This document shows, piece after piece, positions 27,477 to 37,236 of a stretch of DNA of 64,000 nt. Each line of letters starts with the position of its first letter. Position 1 is the stretch's first letter. The position numbers and the translations under genes were made by a program. The notes under the pieces were generated by a model, which worked only from the letters and a program-made list of their open reading frames with translations, did not search any database and was not told the DNA's origin. This stretch comes from Agromyces sp. ISL-38 (GTDB lineage: Bacteria > Actinomycetota > Actinomycetes > Actinomycetales > Microbacteriaceae): the NCBI RefSeq assembly GCF_018613935.1, contig NZ_JAGGPF010000008.1, positions 119,924 to 183,923 of the forward strand. The letters run 5' to 3'.

Positions 27477-29242
27477 CCGAAACCGTGAACGGAACCAAGG
27501 TGCAGCGCACATCGGCAGGTGGCGACGAGCGCCCGCTCCTCGAGATCAAAGACCTCCAAGTGGGGTTCACCACGCAAGACGGACTCGTGAAGGCCGTCGA
27601 CGGCATCAACCTCACCCTCTACCGCGGGCAGAGCCTCGCGATCGTCGGCGAGTCGGGCTCCGGCAAGTCGACGACGGCGCACGCGATCATCAACCTGCTG
27701 CCGGGCACCGGCCACATCTCCGGCGGCCAGATCCTCCTCGACGGTCAAGACCTCACGAAGGCGTCGAAGCACGACATGGAGGCGATCCGCGGCCGCAAGA
27801 TCGGCTTCGTCCCACAAGATCCCATGTCGAACCTCAACCCCGTGTGGTCGATCGGCTTCCAGGTCGAGGAGGCCATCAAGGCGAATGGCATCGCGACGGG
27901 CCGCAAGGAGGTCAAGAAGCGCGCCATCGAGGTGCTGAACCAAGCGGGCCTGGCTGACGCCGATCGTCGGCTCCGCCAGTTCCCGCACCAGTTCTCGGGC
28001 GGCATGCGCCAGCGCGTGCTCATCGGCATGGGGCTGGCCGCCGACCCGCAGTTGCTCATCGCCGACGAGCCTACCTCGGCGCTCGACGTCACCGTGCAGC
28101 GCGTGATCCTCGATCATCTCGAGTCGCTCACGCGTGAGCTCGGCACGACGCTGCTCTTCATCACGCACGACCTCGGCCTGGCCGCGGAGCGCGCAGAGCA
28201 ACTCGTGGTGATGTACAAGGGCAAGGTGGTCGAATCCGGCCCCTCGGCGGAGATCCTGCAGAACCCGCAGCATCCGTACACGCAGCGACTCGTCGCCGCG
28301 GCGCCGAGCCTCGCTTCGCGACGTATCCAGTCCAGTGGCAGCATCGCGGCCGCCGAGTCGTCCATGCAGTCCGACGCCGGCCATGCGGCCGGCGAGGCGA
28401 TCGACCTCATCGCCACTGCCGAGGCTCGCGCCGAGGCGATGGAGGCCGCGGCAACCGCGCCGCCGGCGATCATCGTCGAGAACCTCACCAAGGTCTTCAA
28501 GATCCGCGGCTCCGGCGAGTTCACGGCGGTCGACGAGGTGTCGTTCGAGATCCCCAAGGGCACGACGATGGCCCTCGTGGGCGAGTCCGGCTCGGGAAAG
28601 TCCACGGTCGCGAAGATGCTGCTCAAGCTCGAGGATGCGACGAGCGGCAAGATCGTCGTGGGCGGCAAGGACCTCGCGTCCACGAGCGGCAGGGAGCTCT
28701 TTGAGCTCCGCAGTCGCATGCAACCGGTCTTCCAGGATCCATACGGCTCGCTGAACCCGCTGCGCAACATCGGCAACACGATCTCCGAGCCGCTCTCCAC
28801 GCACGGTTACGGCACCAAGGCGACGCGCCGCAACCGCGTGTTCGAGCTGCTCGACCAGGTGTCGCTGCCGCGCACGCTCATCAGCCGGTATCCGAACGAG
28901 CTCTCAGGCGGTCAGCGGCAGCGCATCGCGATCGCGCGTGCGCTTGCGCTGAAGCCCGAGATCGTCGTGCTCGACGAGGCGGTCTCGGCGCTCGACGTGC
29001 TCGTGCAGGCGCAGATCCTGCGCCTGCTCGCCGACCTGCAGTCCGAGCTCGGGCTCACGTACCTGTTCATCACCCACGACCTCGCGGTCGTGCGGGTCAT
29101 CGCCGACCACGTCTGCGTGATGCAGCGCGGCAAGATCGTCGAGAAGGCGACGACTGACGAGGTGTTCGACAACCCCAGGGAGCAGTACACCCGCGACCTG
29201 CTCGCGGCCATCCCCGGAGCGGGCATCGAGCTCGGCGCGTAG
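27473..29242 (+). CDS. Fused double ATP-binding protein of the peptide transporter (OppD-OppF type)
   Basis: At 589 residues, one chain carries both ATPase domains. Domain 1 has Walker A GESGSGKST at 59-67 and signature FSGGMRQ near 174; domain 2 has Walker A from 370 and LSGGQRQ from 477. A linker of about 60 residues, Ala/Glu-rich, joins them. Both domains keep the Asp-Glu catalytic pair (ADEPTSALD, LDEAVSALD; the second has DEA where DEP is usual). The chain powers both permeases; no separate OppF is needed. The ATG at 27473 overlaps the permease stop. Confidence 0.93.
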   Translation: MTETVNGTKVQRTSAGGDERPLLEIKDLQVGFTTQDGLVKAVDGINLTLYRGQSLAIVGESGSGKSTTAHAIINLLPGTGHISGGQILLDGQDLTKASKHDMEAIRGRKIGFVPQDPMSNLNPVWSIGFQVEEAIKANGIATGRKEVKKRAIEVLNQAGLADADRRLRQFPHQFSGGMRQRVLIGMGLAADPQLLIADEPTSALDVTVQRVILDHLESLTRELGTTLLFITHDLGLAAERAEQLVVMYKGKVVESGPSAEILQNPQHPYTQRLVAAAPSLASRRIQSSGSIAAAESSMQSDAGHAAGEAIDLIATAEARAEAMEAAATAPPAIIVENLTKVFKIRGSGEFTAVDEVSFEIPKGTTMALVGESGSGKSTVAKMLLKLEDATSGKIVVGGKDLASTSGRELFELRSRMQPVFQDPYGSLNPLRNIGNTISEPLSTHGYGTKATRRNRVFELLDQVSLPRTLISRYPNELSGGQRQRIAIARALALKPEIVVLDEAVSALDVLVQAQILRLLADLQSELGLTYLFITHDLAVVRVIADHVCVMQRGKIVEKATTDEVFDNPREQYTRDLLAAIPGAGIELGA

Positions 29243-29258
29243 CCTCGAACGGCATCGG

Positions 29259-29290
29259 CGCCCGGCATCCGTTCACACGGATGCCGGGCG
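29259..29290 (+). terminator. Terminator of the peptide transporter operon
   Basis: CGCCCGGCATCCGT pairs perfectly with ACGGATGCCGGGCG around TCAC, 17 bp after the ATPase stop. It is followed by a weak TTCGG tract. The stem contains the GGCATCC word that is abundant throughout the window. Confidence 0.75.
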
Positions 29291-29325
29291 TTCGGCGTTC
29301 CCAGCCGAAGCCGTGCTCCGCAGGG

Positions 29326-29331
29326 TAGGCT
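29326..29331 (+). promoter_or_regulatory. -10 element for typA
   Basis: TAGGCT lies about 138 bp before the typA ATG and after the transporter terminator. It implies a fairly long untranslated leader. Confidence 0.4.
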
Positions 29332-29468
29332 GGCAAGGCGCGAGCCGCGAATCGGCGTCGCGCATTCCCACAGACCTTCACACCAGCGTTTCCGCGCTGC
29401 CGCCGTGTCGCCCGTTTCGGGCCGCGACGGTGCCACGTGACGACCCGCATCACTGAGGACCAAAAACC

Positions 29469-31373
<1,905 letters not shown>

Positions 31374-31390
31374 CGCGCAGCGCCCCATGG

Positions 31391-31426
31391 CGGCGGCCCG
31401 GCGGTCATTCGACCGGCGGGCCGCCG
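31391..31426 (+). terminator. Terminator of typA
   Basis: CGGCGGCCCGGCGGTC pairs with GACCGGCGGGCCGCCG around ATTC with one mismatch, starting 18 bp after the stop, followed by a short CATTTCC tract. Confidence 0.75.
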
Positions 31427-31571
31427 CATTTCCGGTGTGGGTGCCGCTGCCGCACACGGTCGAATCGCATCCACCATGGAGGAATCTCTCAGACTAGCTG
31501 GGCTACGGTTGCTGAGATTGTCTCAAACCGATAACGATCTCGAACCCGAAACCTGATACGTAACGCAACTG

Positions 31572-32390
31572 ATGACTTCTTCCCCCACACGTGGCCGCCG
31601 CGCGGCCGATACGCCCCCTGCCCACTCGCGCGCCCCTCGCGCCCCTCGAAGCACTCGCGCCGCTCGCACTCGTCGAACCTCTCGAACCGTGCGCCCGGTC
31701 ATGTCCGTCGTCGCGATGTCCTTCGTCGGCGGAATGATGATCGCCACGAGTGTGCCCGCGCTCGCGATCACCGCGACCGAGCTCGAGCCCCGCGCCTCCG
31801 TCTACGCCCCGATCGATGACACCATCTCGCTCGCGCCGCAGACCGTCGAGGTCGCCAGCGAGGCCGAGACCCCGCTGCTCGCGGCTGAGGGCTACGCCGT
31901 CGAGGCGGCTCCGCCGCCCATCTTCTCGGAGGTCGCGAGCGTCGGCGACGTCTCGATCGTCGAGACCGGCGCCGTCGTATGGCCGGTGCTTAATCCCGAG
32001 AACCGCAGCTCCGGCTTCGGACCGCGCGAGGCTCCCTGCGCAGGTTGTTCGACGTTCCACGACGGGGTCGACTTCAACCCCGGCAACGGCACCCCGGTGA
32101 TGTCGATCGCCGACGGTGTCGTCGTGCTCGCGACCGAGGACGGCGGCGGGCTCGGCGTGAACGTCGAGGTGCAGCACAACATCGGCGGCGAGCTCATCAC
32201 GAGCTCCTATGCGCACATGCAGTACGGCTCGCTCGCGGTCACCGTCGGTCAGCAGGTCTCGGCAGGCCAGCAGATCGGCCTCGTCGGCACGACCGGTCAG
32301 TCGACCGGCCCGCACCTGCACCTCGAGATGTTCGGAGTCGACGGGGTGCGCTTCGACGGTTTCGCCTGGCTCGATTCGCACATCGGCTGA
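31572..32390 (+). CDS. M23-family (LytM-like) cell-wall endopeptidase
   Basis: The 272-residue protein has a long basic head (Arg/Ser/Thr-rich, 1-43), one hydrophobic signal/anchor segment (about 44-66), a linker, and a LytM domain from about 130. Zinc and catalytic residues are in place: His163 and Asp167 in FHDGVDF, His215 in SYAHMQYG, and His248/His250 in PHLHLEM. It should cut peptide cross-links in peptidoglycan or regulate such enzymes. No ribosome site precedes the ATG at 31572. The 198-bp upstream gap holds the typA terminator but no promoter that I could fix with confidence. Confidence 0.85.
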   Translation: MTSSPTRGRRAADTPPAHSRAPRAPRSTRAARTRRTSRTVRPVMSVVAMSFVGGMMIATSVPALAITATELEPRASVYAPIDDTISLAPQTVEVASEAETPLLAAEGYAVEAAPPPIFSEVASVGDVSIVETGAVVWPVLNPENRSSGFGPREAPCAGCSTFHDGVDFNPGNGTPVMSIADGVVVLATEDGGGLGVNVEVQHNIGGELITSSYAHMQYGSLAVTVGQQVSAGQQIGLVGTTGQSTGPHLHLEMFGVDGVRFDGFAWLDSHIG

Positions 32391-32432
32391 TCGCGATCGG
32401 GCGGCTGATCGCCGATCACGATCGGGCGCCGA

Positions 32433-33254
32433 TCACGATCCGGTGAAGCGCGGCTCCCGCTTCTCGATGAACGCCGCGACGCCCTCACGCATGTCGTCGG
32501 TGCGGAACGCGTCTTCGAATCCGCGAACCTCGAGCTGCGTCGCCGTCTCGGTCGGCGTGCCGGATGCCGCGACGAGCACTCGCTTGGCGATCGCCACGGC
32601 CGGTGCGGAATTCTCGGCGACCTGCTCGAGCGTCGTGCGCGCCCCGGCCAGCAGGGACTCGCGGTCGGGGAAGCTGCGGGTCACGAGCCCGGCGGCGACC
32701 GCTTCGTCGGCGCCGATCCGGCGACCGGTGTAGATGAGCTCCTTCGCACGAGCGAGGCCGACGGCGCGGGGGAGCCGCACGGTGCCGCCGAAGCCCGGCA
32801 CGAGACCGAGCTTCACCTCGGGCTGGCCGAAGCTCGAGGCATCCGTCGCGTAGATGAGGTCGCAGGCGAGCGCGAGTTCGAGTCCGCCGCCCAGGGCGAA
32901 GCCGTCGACGCACGCGATGACCGGAGCCGCGAGCGACTCGATGGCGGCAGCGACACGGTGCCCCAGCCGCCCGAGCTCGGCGCCCTGCTCGGGCGTGAGC
33001 TGGGACAGGCCCACGATGTCAGCGCCCGCCACGAAGGCCCGCCCACCGGCGCCGACGAGGATGACGCCGCGCACCGCAGACCCTTCGGCGGAGAGGGCGT
33101 CGAACGTCTCGGCGAGCGACGTGAGCACCGACGCCGAGAGGGCGTTCAGCGCCTTCGGCCGGTCGATCGTCACGATCGCGAGGTCGCCGTCACGTTCGAC
33201 GTGCACCTCGGCGGAATCGCCGGGTTCCCGCACCGTCTGCGTCGCTTCAGCCAT
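32433..33254 (-). CDS. Enoyl-CoA hydratase/isomerase family protein
   Basis: The 273-residue crotonase-fold protein has the oxyanion-hole stretches GRAFVAGADIVGL and CVDGFALGGGLELALACD, and the FGQPEVKLGLVPGFGGT block that carries the catalytic glutamate of hydratases. It probably hydrates short or medium enoyl-CoA in fatty-acid breakdown. GGAGAGG lies before the ATG. No other beta-oxidation gene is near, so its pathway is not set by context. It converges on the M23 gene. Confidence 0.88.
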   Translation of the reverse strand: MAEATQTVREPGDSAEVHVERDGDLAIVTIDRPKALNALSASVLTSLAETFDALSAEGSAVRGVILVGAGGRAFVAGADIVGLSQLTPEQGAELGRLGHRVAAAIESLAAPVIACVDGFALGGGLELALACDLIYATDASSFGQPEVKLGLVPGFGGTVRLPRAVGLARAKELIYTGRRIGADEAVAAGLVTRSFPDRESLLAGARTTLEQVAENSAPAVAIAKRVLVAASGTPTETATQLEVRGFEDAFRTDDMREGVAAFIEKREPRFTGS

Positions 33255-33333
33255 CGAATCGATTCCTCTCCGAGCGCTGGGCTGCCGTCTCCCGGGTCCA
33301 CGCTACGCCATGGCTCGCGCCGAGGCGCGGCGC

Positions 33334-33339
33334 TAGAAT
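33334..33339 (+). promoter_or_regulatory. -10 element for the lipoprotein-fdxA-dapC gene row
   Basis: TAGAAT is a good -10, followed by GAGGGGAG. It lies between the divergent crotonase and lipoprotein genes. Confidence 0.5.
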
Positions 33340-33406
33340 CCGAGGGGAGACACGGATGCCGCAGCGCCCGAGCCCCGTCACAGCACGCCACCTCGAGGAG
33401 CCCCGC

Positions 33407-33850
33407 ATGACGACATCGCACACCGTGAGCCGCGCCGCCATCGCCGTGGCCATCGCAGGCATCACCGCCACCCTCTTCACGGGGTGCTTCCCGAACCCCG
33501 CCGATCTCGTGAACCGCGGCGTCGAAGAGGCGATCGAGGGCGCCACCGGCGGCGACGTGAGCCTCGGCAAGCTGCCGGACGACTTCCCGACGAGCGTGCC
33601 GGTCATCGACGGTGACATCACGGTCGCGGCGGGTGCCGGTGGAGCCGAGGGCTGGGTCGTCGTGATCACGTCGACCACGGCCGATCCGGTGGCCGAGGCC
33701 GTGTCCGAACTGCAGGCCGCCGGCTTCACCGAAGACACGTCCGTCTCGGCCGGGGGCACCGGCGCAGTGGTCTACTCGAACGCCGAATACCTCGTGTTCG
33801 TCGCCGGGGAGGGCGAGACCGTCTCGTACACGGTCACCGCGAAGCAGTGA
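33407..33850 (+). CDS. Hypothetical lipoprotein
   Basis: The 147-residue product has a lipoprotein signal (lipobox LFTGC) followed by a small folded domain with the stretch LPDDFPTSVPVIDGDI, which occurs in actinobacterial lipoproteins of unknown function. GAGGAG lies 7 nt before the ATG at 33407. An in-frame ATG at 33356 also has a good site (GAGGGGAG) but would lengthen the signal head to 26 residues. Its stop overlaps the next gene's GTG (GTGA). Confidence 0.75.
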   Translation: MTTSHTVSRAAIAVAIAGITATLFTGCFPNPADLVNRGVEEAIEGATGGDVSLGKLPDDFPTSVPVIDGDITVAAGAGGAEGWVVVITSTTADPVAEAVSELQAAGFTEDTSVSAGGTGAVVYSNAEYLVFVAGEGETVSYTVTAKQ

Positions 33851-34257
33851 CGACGGTATCCGAGGGGCACGTCCCGGCGACCGCGCGGGGCCGCGTCACC
33901 ACCTATATCGTCGCGTTCGTCATCGGCGCGCTCTACGGAGCCGTCGCGACCGTCGGCCACCGCAACGAGTGGCGCATCGGCGACCTCGCGATCCCGTGGG
34001 GCCTCGTCGCGGCGCTCGCGGGCGTCACGGGGCTCCTCCTCGGCATTCGCCTCGTCGCGGGCGGCCGGGGGGCGGCGGCTGCGGCCGCCGCGGGCGTGAT
34101 CGGGGTCACCGCGTTGCTCACGTTCGCCGGGTGGGGCGGCTCGGTGCTCGTGGCGGGTGATCTCGTCGGCACGGTGTGGTCGATCGCCCCCGCGTTCATC
34201 GCGGTGCTCGTGGTCGCGTGGCCGAAGCTGCCGACGACCAGGCGCACCGGCGCATAG
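33847..34257 (+). CDS. Small membrane protein, DUF6113-like
   Basis: The 136-residue protein has four hydrophobic segments and no soluble domain. Its GTG overlaps the stop of the preceding lipoprotein gene, so the two are coupled. The position before fdxA in Microbacteriaceae and the [13 protein letters not shown] start suggest the DUF6113 family; this is recalled rather than checked. Function unknown. Confidence 0.65.
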   Translation: MTTVSEGHVPATARGRVTTYIVAFVIGALYGAVATVGHRNEWRIGDLAIPWGLVAALAGVTGLLLGIRLVAGGRGAAAAAAAGVIGVTALLTFAGWGGSVLVAGDLVGTVWSIAPAFIAVLVVAWPKLPTTRRTGA

Positions 34258-34260
34258 ACT
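34255..34260 (+). promoter_or_regulatory. -10 element for fdxA-dapC
   Basis: TAGACT overlaps the stop codon of the membrane-protein gene, 35 nt before the fdxA start. It would give the ferredoxin and DapC genes their own promoter. Confidence 0.45.
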
Positions 34261-34295
34261 GGAGACCCAGCCTTCGAAGGGACAGCGAACCCACC

Positions 34296-34616
34296 GTGAC
34301 CTATGTCATCGCCCTCCCGTGTGTCGACGTGAAAGACCGTGCGTGCATCGACGAATGCCCTGTCGACTGCATCTACGAAGGTGAGCGCTCGCTCTACATC
34401 CACCCCGACGAGTGCGTCGACTGCGGCGCGTGCGAGCCCGTGTGCCCCGTCGAGGCGATCTACTACGAAGACGACCTGCCCGATGTGTGGGCCGACTACT
34501 ACAAGGCGAACGTCGAGTTCTTCGACGACATCGGCTCGCCCGGTGGTGCTGCGAAGGTCGGCGTGATCGCGAAAGACCACCCGGTCATCGCCGTGCTCCC
34601 GCCCCAGGTCCACTGA
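34296..34616 (+). CDS. fdxA: 7Fe ferredoxin (FdxA/FdxC type)
   Basis: The 106-residue electron carrier binds one [3Fe-4S] and one [4Fe-4S] cluster. The start [21 protein letters not shown], the CPVDCIYEG segment and the second ligand set [15 protein letters not shown] are typical. A GTG start at 34296 is required by homologue length. The dapC ATG follows 2 nt after the stop. This fdx-dapC pair is conserved in mycobacteria (Rv1177-Rv1178), although the two products have no known joint reaction. Confidence 0.96.
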   Translation: MTYVIALPCVDVKDRACIDECPVDCIYEGERSLYIHPDECVDCGACEPVCPVEAIYYEDDLPDVWADYYKANVEFFDDIGSPGGAAKVGVIAKDHPVIAVLPPQVH

Positions 34617-34618
34617 GC

Positions 34619-35734
34619 ATGGCGCTCGGAGCGCTGCCCGACTACCCTTGGGATCTCATGGCGCCGTACCGCGAGCGCGCGGCGGCGCACCCCGACGGCG
34701 TCGTCGACCTCTCGATAGGCTCGCCCGTCGACCCCACTCCCGACGTCGTGCGTGAGGCGCTCGCGGCCGCGACCGATGCGCACGCCTATCCGCAGACGGT
34801 CGGCACCCCGGCGCTCCGCCGGGCGATCGTCGAGTGGTTCGCGCGGCGACGCGGGGTCACCGGCCTCGACGAGGCATCCGTGCTCCCCACGATCGGCTCG
34901 AAAGAGCTCGTCGCGATGCTGCCGTTCATGCTGGGCCTCGGCGAGGGCGATGTCGTCGTGCACCCGCGAGCCGCGTACCCCACCTATGAGATGGGAGCGG
35001 TGCTCGCCGGAGCCACGGCGATGGCGTCCGACGACCCAGCCGAATGGCCCGCCGCAACGCGGCTCATCTGGCTGAACAGCCCGGCGAACCCCGACGGCCG
35101 CGTGCTCGACGTCGGTGAACTCCGGGCGGCCAGGGCGCGGGCCCGCGAACTCGGCGCCGTGATCGTGAGCGACGAGTGCTACGCCGAGCTCGGCTGGGAC
35201 GGCCGTTGGGCGACCGAGCCCGTGCCGAGCCTGCTCGACCCCCGCGTGACCGATGGCGACGATGTGCGCACCCTCGCCATCTACTCGCTCTCGAAGCAGT
35301 CGAACATGGCCGGCTACCGCGGTGCGTTCGTTGCCGGATGCCGCGACACGATCGCCCGGCTCACGAACGTGCGCAAGCATGCCGGCCTGATGCTGCCGGC
35401 ACCGTTGCAGGCGGCGATGGTCGCCGCGCTCGGCGACGACGAGCACGTCGCGGCGCAGAAGGAGCGCTATCGTGCGCGTCGCGATCGCCTGCGCCCGGCG
35501 CTCGAGTCGGCCGGATTCCGCATCGACCACAGCGAAGGCGGCCTCTACCTGTGGGCCACCGAGGGCCGTGACGGCTGGGATTCGATCGCCCGGCTCGCGG
35601 ATCTCGGCATCGTGGCCGGCCCCGGCTACTTCTACGGCGTGCACTTTCCCGAGCACGTGCGGTTGTCGCTCACGGCGAGCGATGCGCGGGTGGCGGTCGC
35701 TGCGGAGCGCCTGCGCGCTGCGCCCGCGGCGTGA
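34619..35734 (+). CDS. dapC: Succinyldiaminopimelate transaminase
   Basis: DapC is the PLP aminotransferase that makes N-succinyl-LL-diaminopimelate on the way to lysine and peptidoglycan. The 371-residue fold-type-I protein has the PLP lysine in YSLSKQSNMAGYR (Lys226), LNSPANPDGRV and the VRLSLTA end. Position directly after fdxA matches the actinobacterial DapC locus and argues against other aminotransferases. dapD and dapE lie 4-6 kb further on, so three steps of the succinylase branch are close together. Confidence 0.9.
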   Translation: MALGALPDYPWDLMAPYRERAAAHPDGVVDLSIGSPVDPTPDVVREALAAATDAHAYPQTVGTPALRRAIVEWFARRRGVTGLDEASVLPTIGSKELVAMLPFMLGLGEGDVVVHPRAAYPTYEMGAVLAGATAMASDDPAEWPAATRLIWLNSPANPDGRVLDVGELRAARARARELGAVIVSDECYAELGWDGRWATEPVPSLLDPRVTDGDDVRTLAIYSLSKQSNMAGYRGAFVAGCRDTIARLTNVRKHAGLMLPAPLQAAMVAALGDDEHVAAQKERYRARRDRLRPALESAGFRIDHSEGGLYLWATEGRDGWDSIARLADLGIVAGPGYFYGVHFPEHVRLSLTASDARVAVAAERLRAAPAA

Positions 35735-35745
35735 CATCCGCCCCT

Positions 35746-35797
35746 CACTGTGGTCACCCCCAAAGGAAGCTGTGATGCTTTGGGGGATGCCACAGTG
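35746..35797. terminator. Large two-part hairpin between dapC and gltA
   Basis: Two stems are stacked: CACTGTGG with CCACAGTG (outer) and CCCCCAAAG with CTTTGGGGG (inner), separated by 3-nt bulges on both sides, with a 12-nt loop. It starts 12 bp after the dapC stop and can end that transcript, but it also reaches into the -35 region of the gltA promoter and could serve as a protein site. Confidence 0.6.
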
Positions 35798-35812
35798 TGC
35801 CCGGAGCCCGTC

Positions 35813-35818
35813 TAGGCT
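35813..35818 (+). promoter_or_regulatory. -10 element for gltA
   Basis: TAGGCT follows the large hairpin by 15 bp; the start of gltA is about 80 nt downstream. Confidence 0.45.
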
Positions 35819-35895
35819 GTAGTCCGGGCCGCGGTCGCCGACCGGCGACGGGCCGGAAAGCAGGTGACCGACAAGTGACGATCACAGGAGGCGCC

Positions 35896-37209
35896 GTGAG
35901 CGACGTCGTGAACAAGGCGGCCGGGCAGACCCCCGGTGCTGCCACCCTCACCTTCCCGGGCGGCACGGCCGAGTTCCCGATCACCCCCGCGGTCGACGGC
36001 AATTCGAGCCTCGACCTGTCGACGTTCACGCGTCAGACCGGCCTCACGGCACTCGACTACGGTTTCGTGAATACCGCGTCGACGCGGTCGTCGATCACGT
36101 ACATCGACGGCGAACAGGGAATTCTGCGCTACCGGGGCTATCCGATCGAGGAGCTCGCGGGCGACTCGACGTTCCTTGAGGTCGCTTGGCTCCTCATCTA
36201 CGGAGAGCTGCCGACCGCCGACCAGCTCGGCGAGTTCGACGAGAAGATCAGGCACCACACGCTGCTGCACGAAGACCTCAAGCGGTTCTTCTCATCGCTC
36301 CCGCACACCGCGCACCCCATGTCGGTGCTCTCGAGCGCCGTCTCGGCACTCTCGACGTACTACGAGGACACTTCCGACCCGCACGATCCCGACCACGTCG
36401 AGCTCACGACGCTGCGGCTGCTCGCGAAGCTGCCCGTCATCGCGGCGTACGCGCACAAGAAGAGCATCGGGCAGGCCTTCCTCTACCCCGACAATTCGCT
36501 GAACTTCGTCGACAACTTCCTGAAGCTGAACTTCGGCAACATGGCCGAGCGGTACGAGATCGACCCGGTGCTCTCGAAGGCACTCGATCGTCTGCTCATC
36601 CTCCACGAGGACCACGAGCAGAACGCGTCGACTTCGACCGTGCGCCTCGTCGGATCGACCGGCGCCAACCTCTACGCGTCGATCTCCGCCGGCATCCAGG
36701 CGCTCTCCGGGCCGTTGCACGGCGGCGCGAACGAAGCCGTGCTGCAGATGCTCGCCCGCATCCGCGATTCGGGAGAGGGCGTGCACAAGTTCGTCGAGCG
36801 GGTGAAGAACAAGGAAGACGGTGTGAAGCTCATGGGCTTCGGGCACCGCGTTTACAAGAACTACGACCCGCGCGCGAAGCTCGTCAAGGAGTCGGCCGAC
36901 CAGGTGCTCGCCGGTCTCGGCGTGAACGACCCGCTGCTCGACCTCGCCAAGGAGCTCGAGCAGCTCGCCCTCGAAGACGACTACTTCAAGGAGCGCCGCC
37001 TCTACCCGAACGTCGACTTCTACACGGGCGTCATCTACAAGGCCATGGGCTTCCCGACGCGCATGTTCACGGTGCTGTTCGCGATCGGGCGCCTGCCCGG
37101 ATGGGTGGCGCACTGGCGCGAGATGAACCTCGACCCGCAGTCGAAGATCGGGCGCCCGCAGCAGCTCTACGTCGGCGAGGCCGAGCGGCACTACCCTTCG
37201 GCGCGCTGA
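35896..37209 (+). CDS. gltA: Citrate synthase
   Basis: The 437-residue type II citrate synthase condenses oxaloacetate with acetyl-CoA at the entry of the TCA cycle. Conserved blocks include SITYIDGEQGILRYRGYPIE, GPLHGGANEAV, MGFGHRVYKNYDPRA (catalytic His) and the PNVDFYTG block with the catalytic Asp. The GTG at 35896 gives the usual start SDVVNKAAGQ and has AGGAGG 4 nt upstream; a GTG 20 nt earlier is the alternative. The promoter region overlaps a 52-bp inverted repeat. Confidence 0.96.
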   Translation: MSDVVNKAAGQTPGAATLTFPGGTAEFPITPAVDGNSSLDLSTFTRQTGLTALDYGFVNTASTRSSITYIDGEQGILRYRGYPIEELAGDSTFLEVAWLLIYGELPTADQLGEFDEKIRHHTLLHEDLKRFFSSLPHTAHPMSVLSSAVSALSTYYEDTSDPHDPDHVELTTLRLLAKLPVIAAYAHKKSIGQAFLYPDNSLNFVDNFLKLNFGNMAERYEIDPVLSKALDRLLILHEDHEQNASTSTVRLVGSTGANLYASISAGIQALSGPLHGGANEAVLQMLARIRDSGEGVHKFVERVKNKEDGVKLMGFGHRVYKNYDPRAKLVKESADQVLAGLGVNDPLLDLAKELEQLALEDDYFKERRLYPNVDFYTGVIYKAMGFPTRMFTVLFAIGRLPGWVAHWREMNLDPQSKIGRPQQLYVGEAERHYPSAR

Positions 37210-37236
37210 GGCCGAGCCGCACGACCCGTCGGCGCA

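Noticed and set aside
31427..31571. Gap before the M23 gene checked as a cyclic-di-AMP (ydaO) riboswitch, which often precedes such genes in actinobacteria
   Set aside because: The conserved ydaO blocks could not be found; only a loose resemblance exists near the 3' end.
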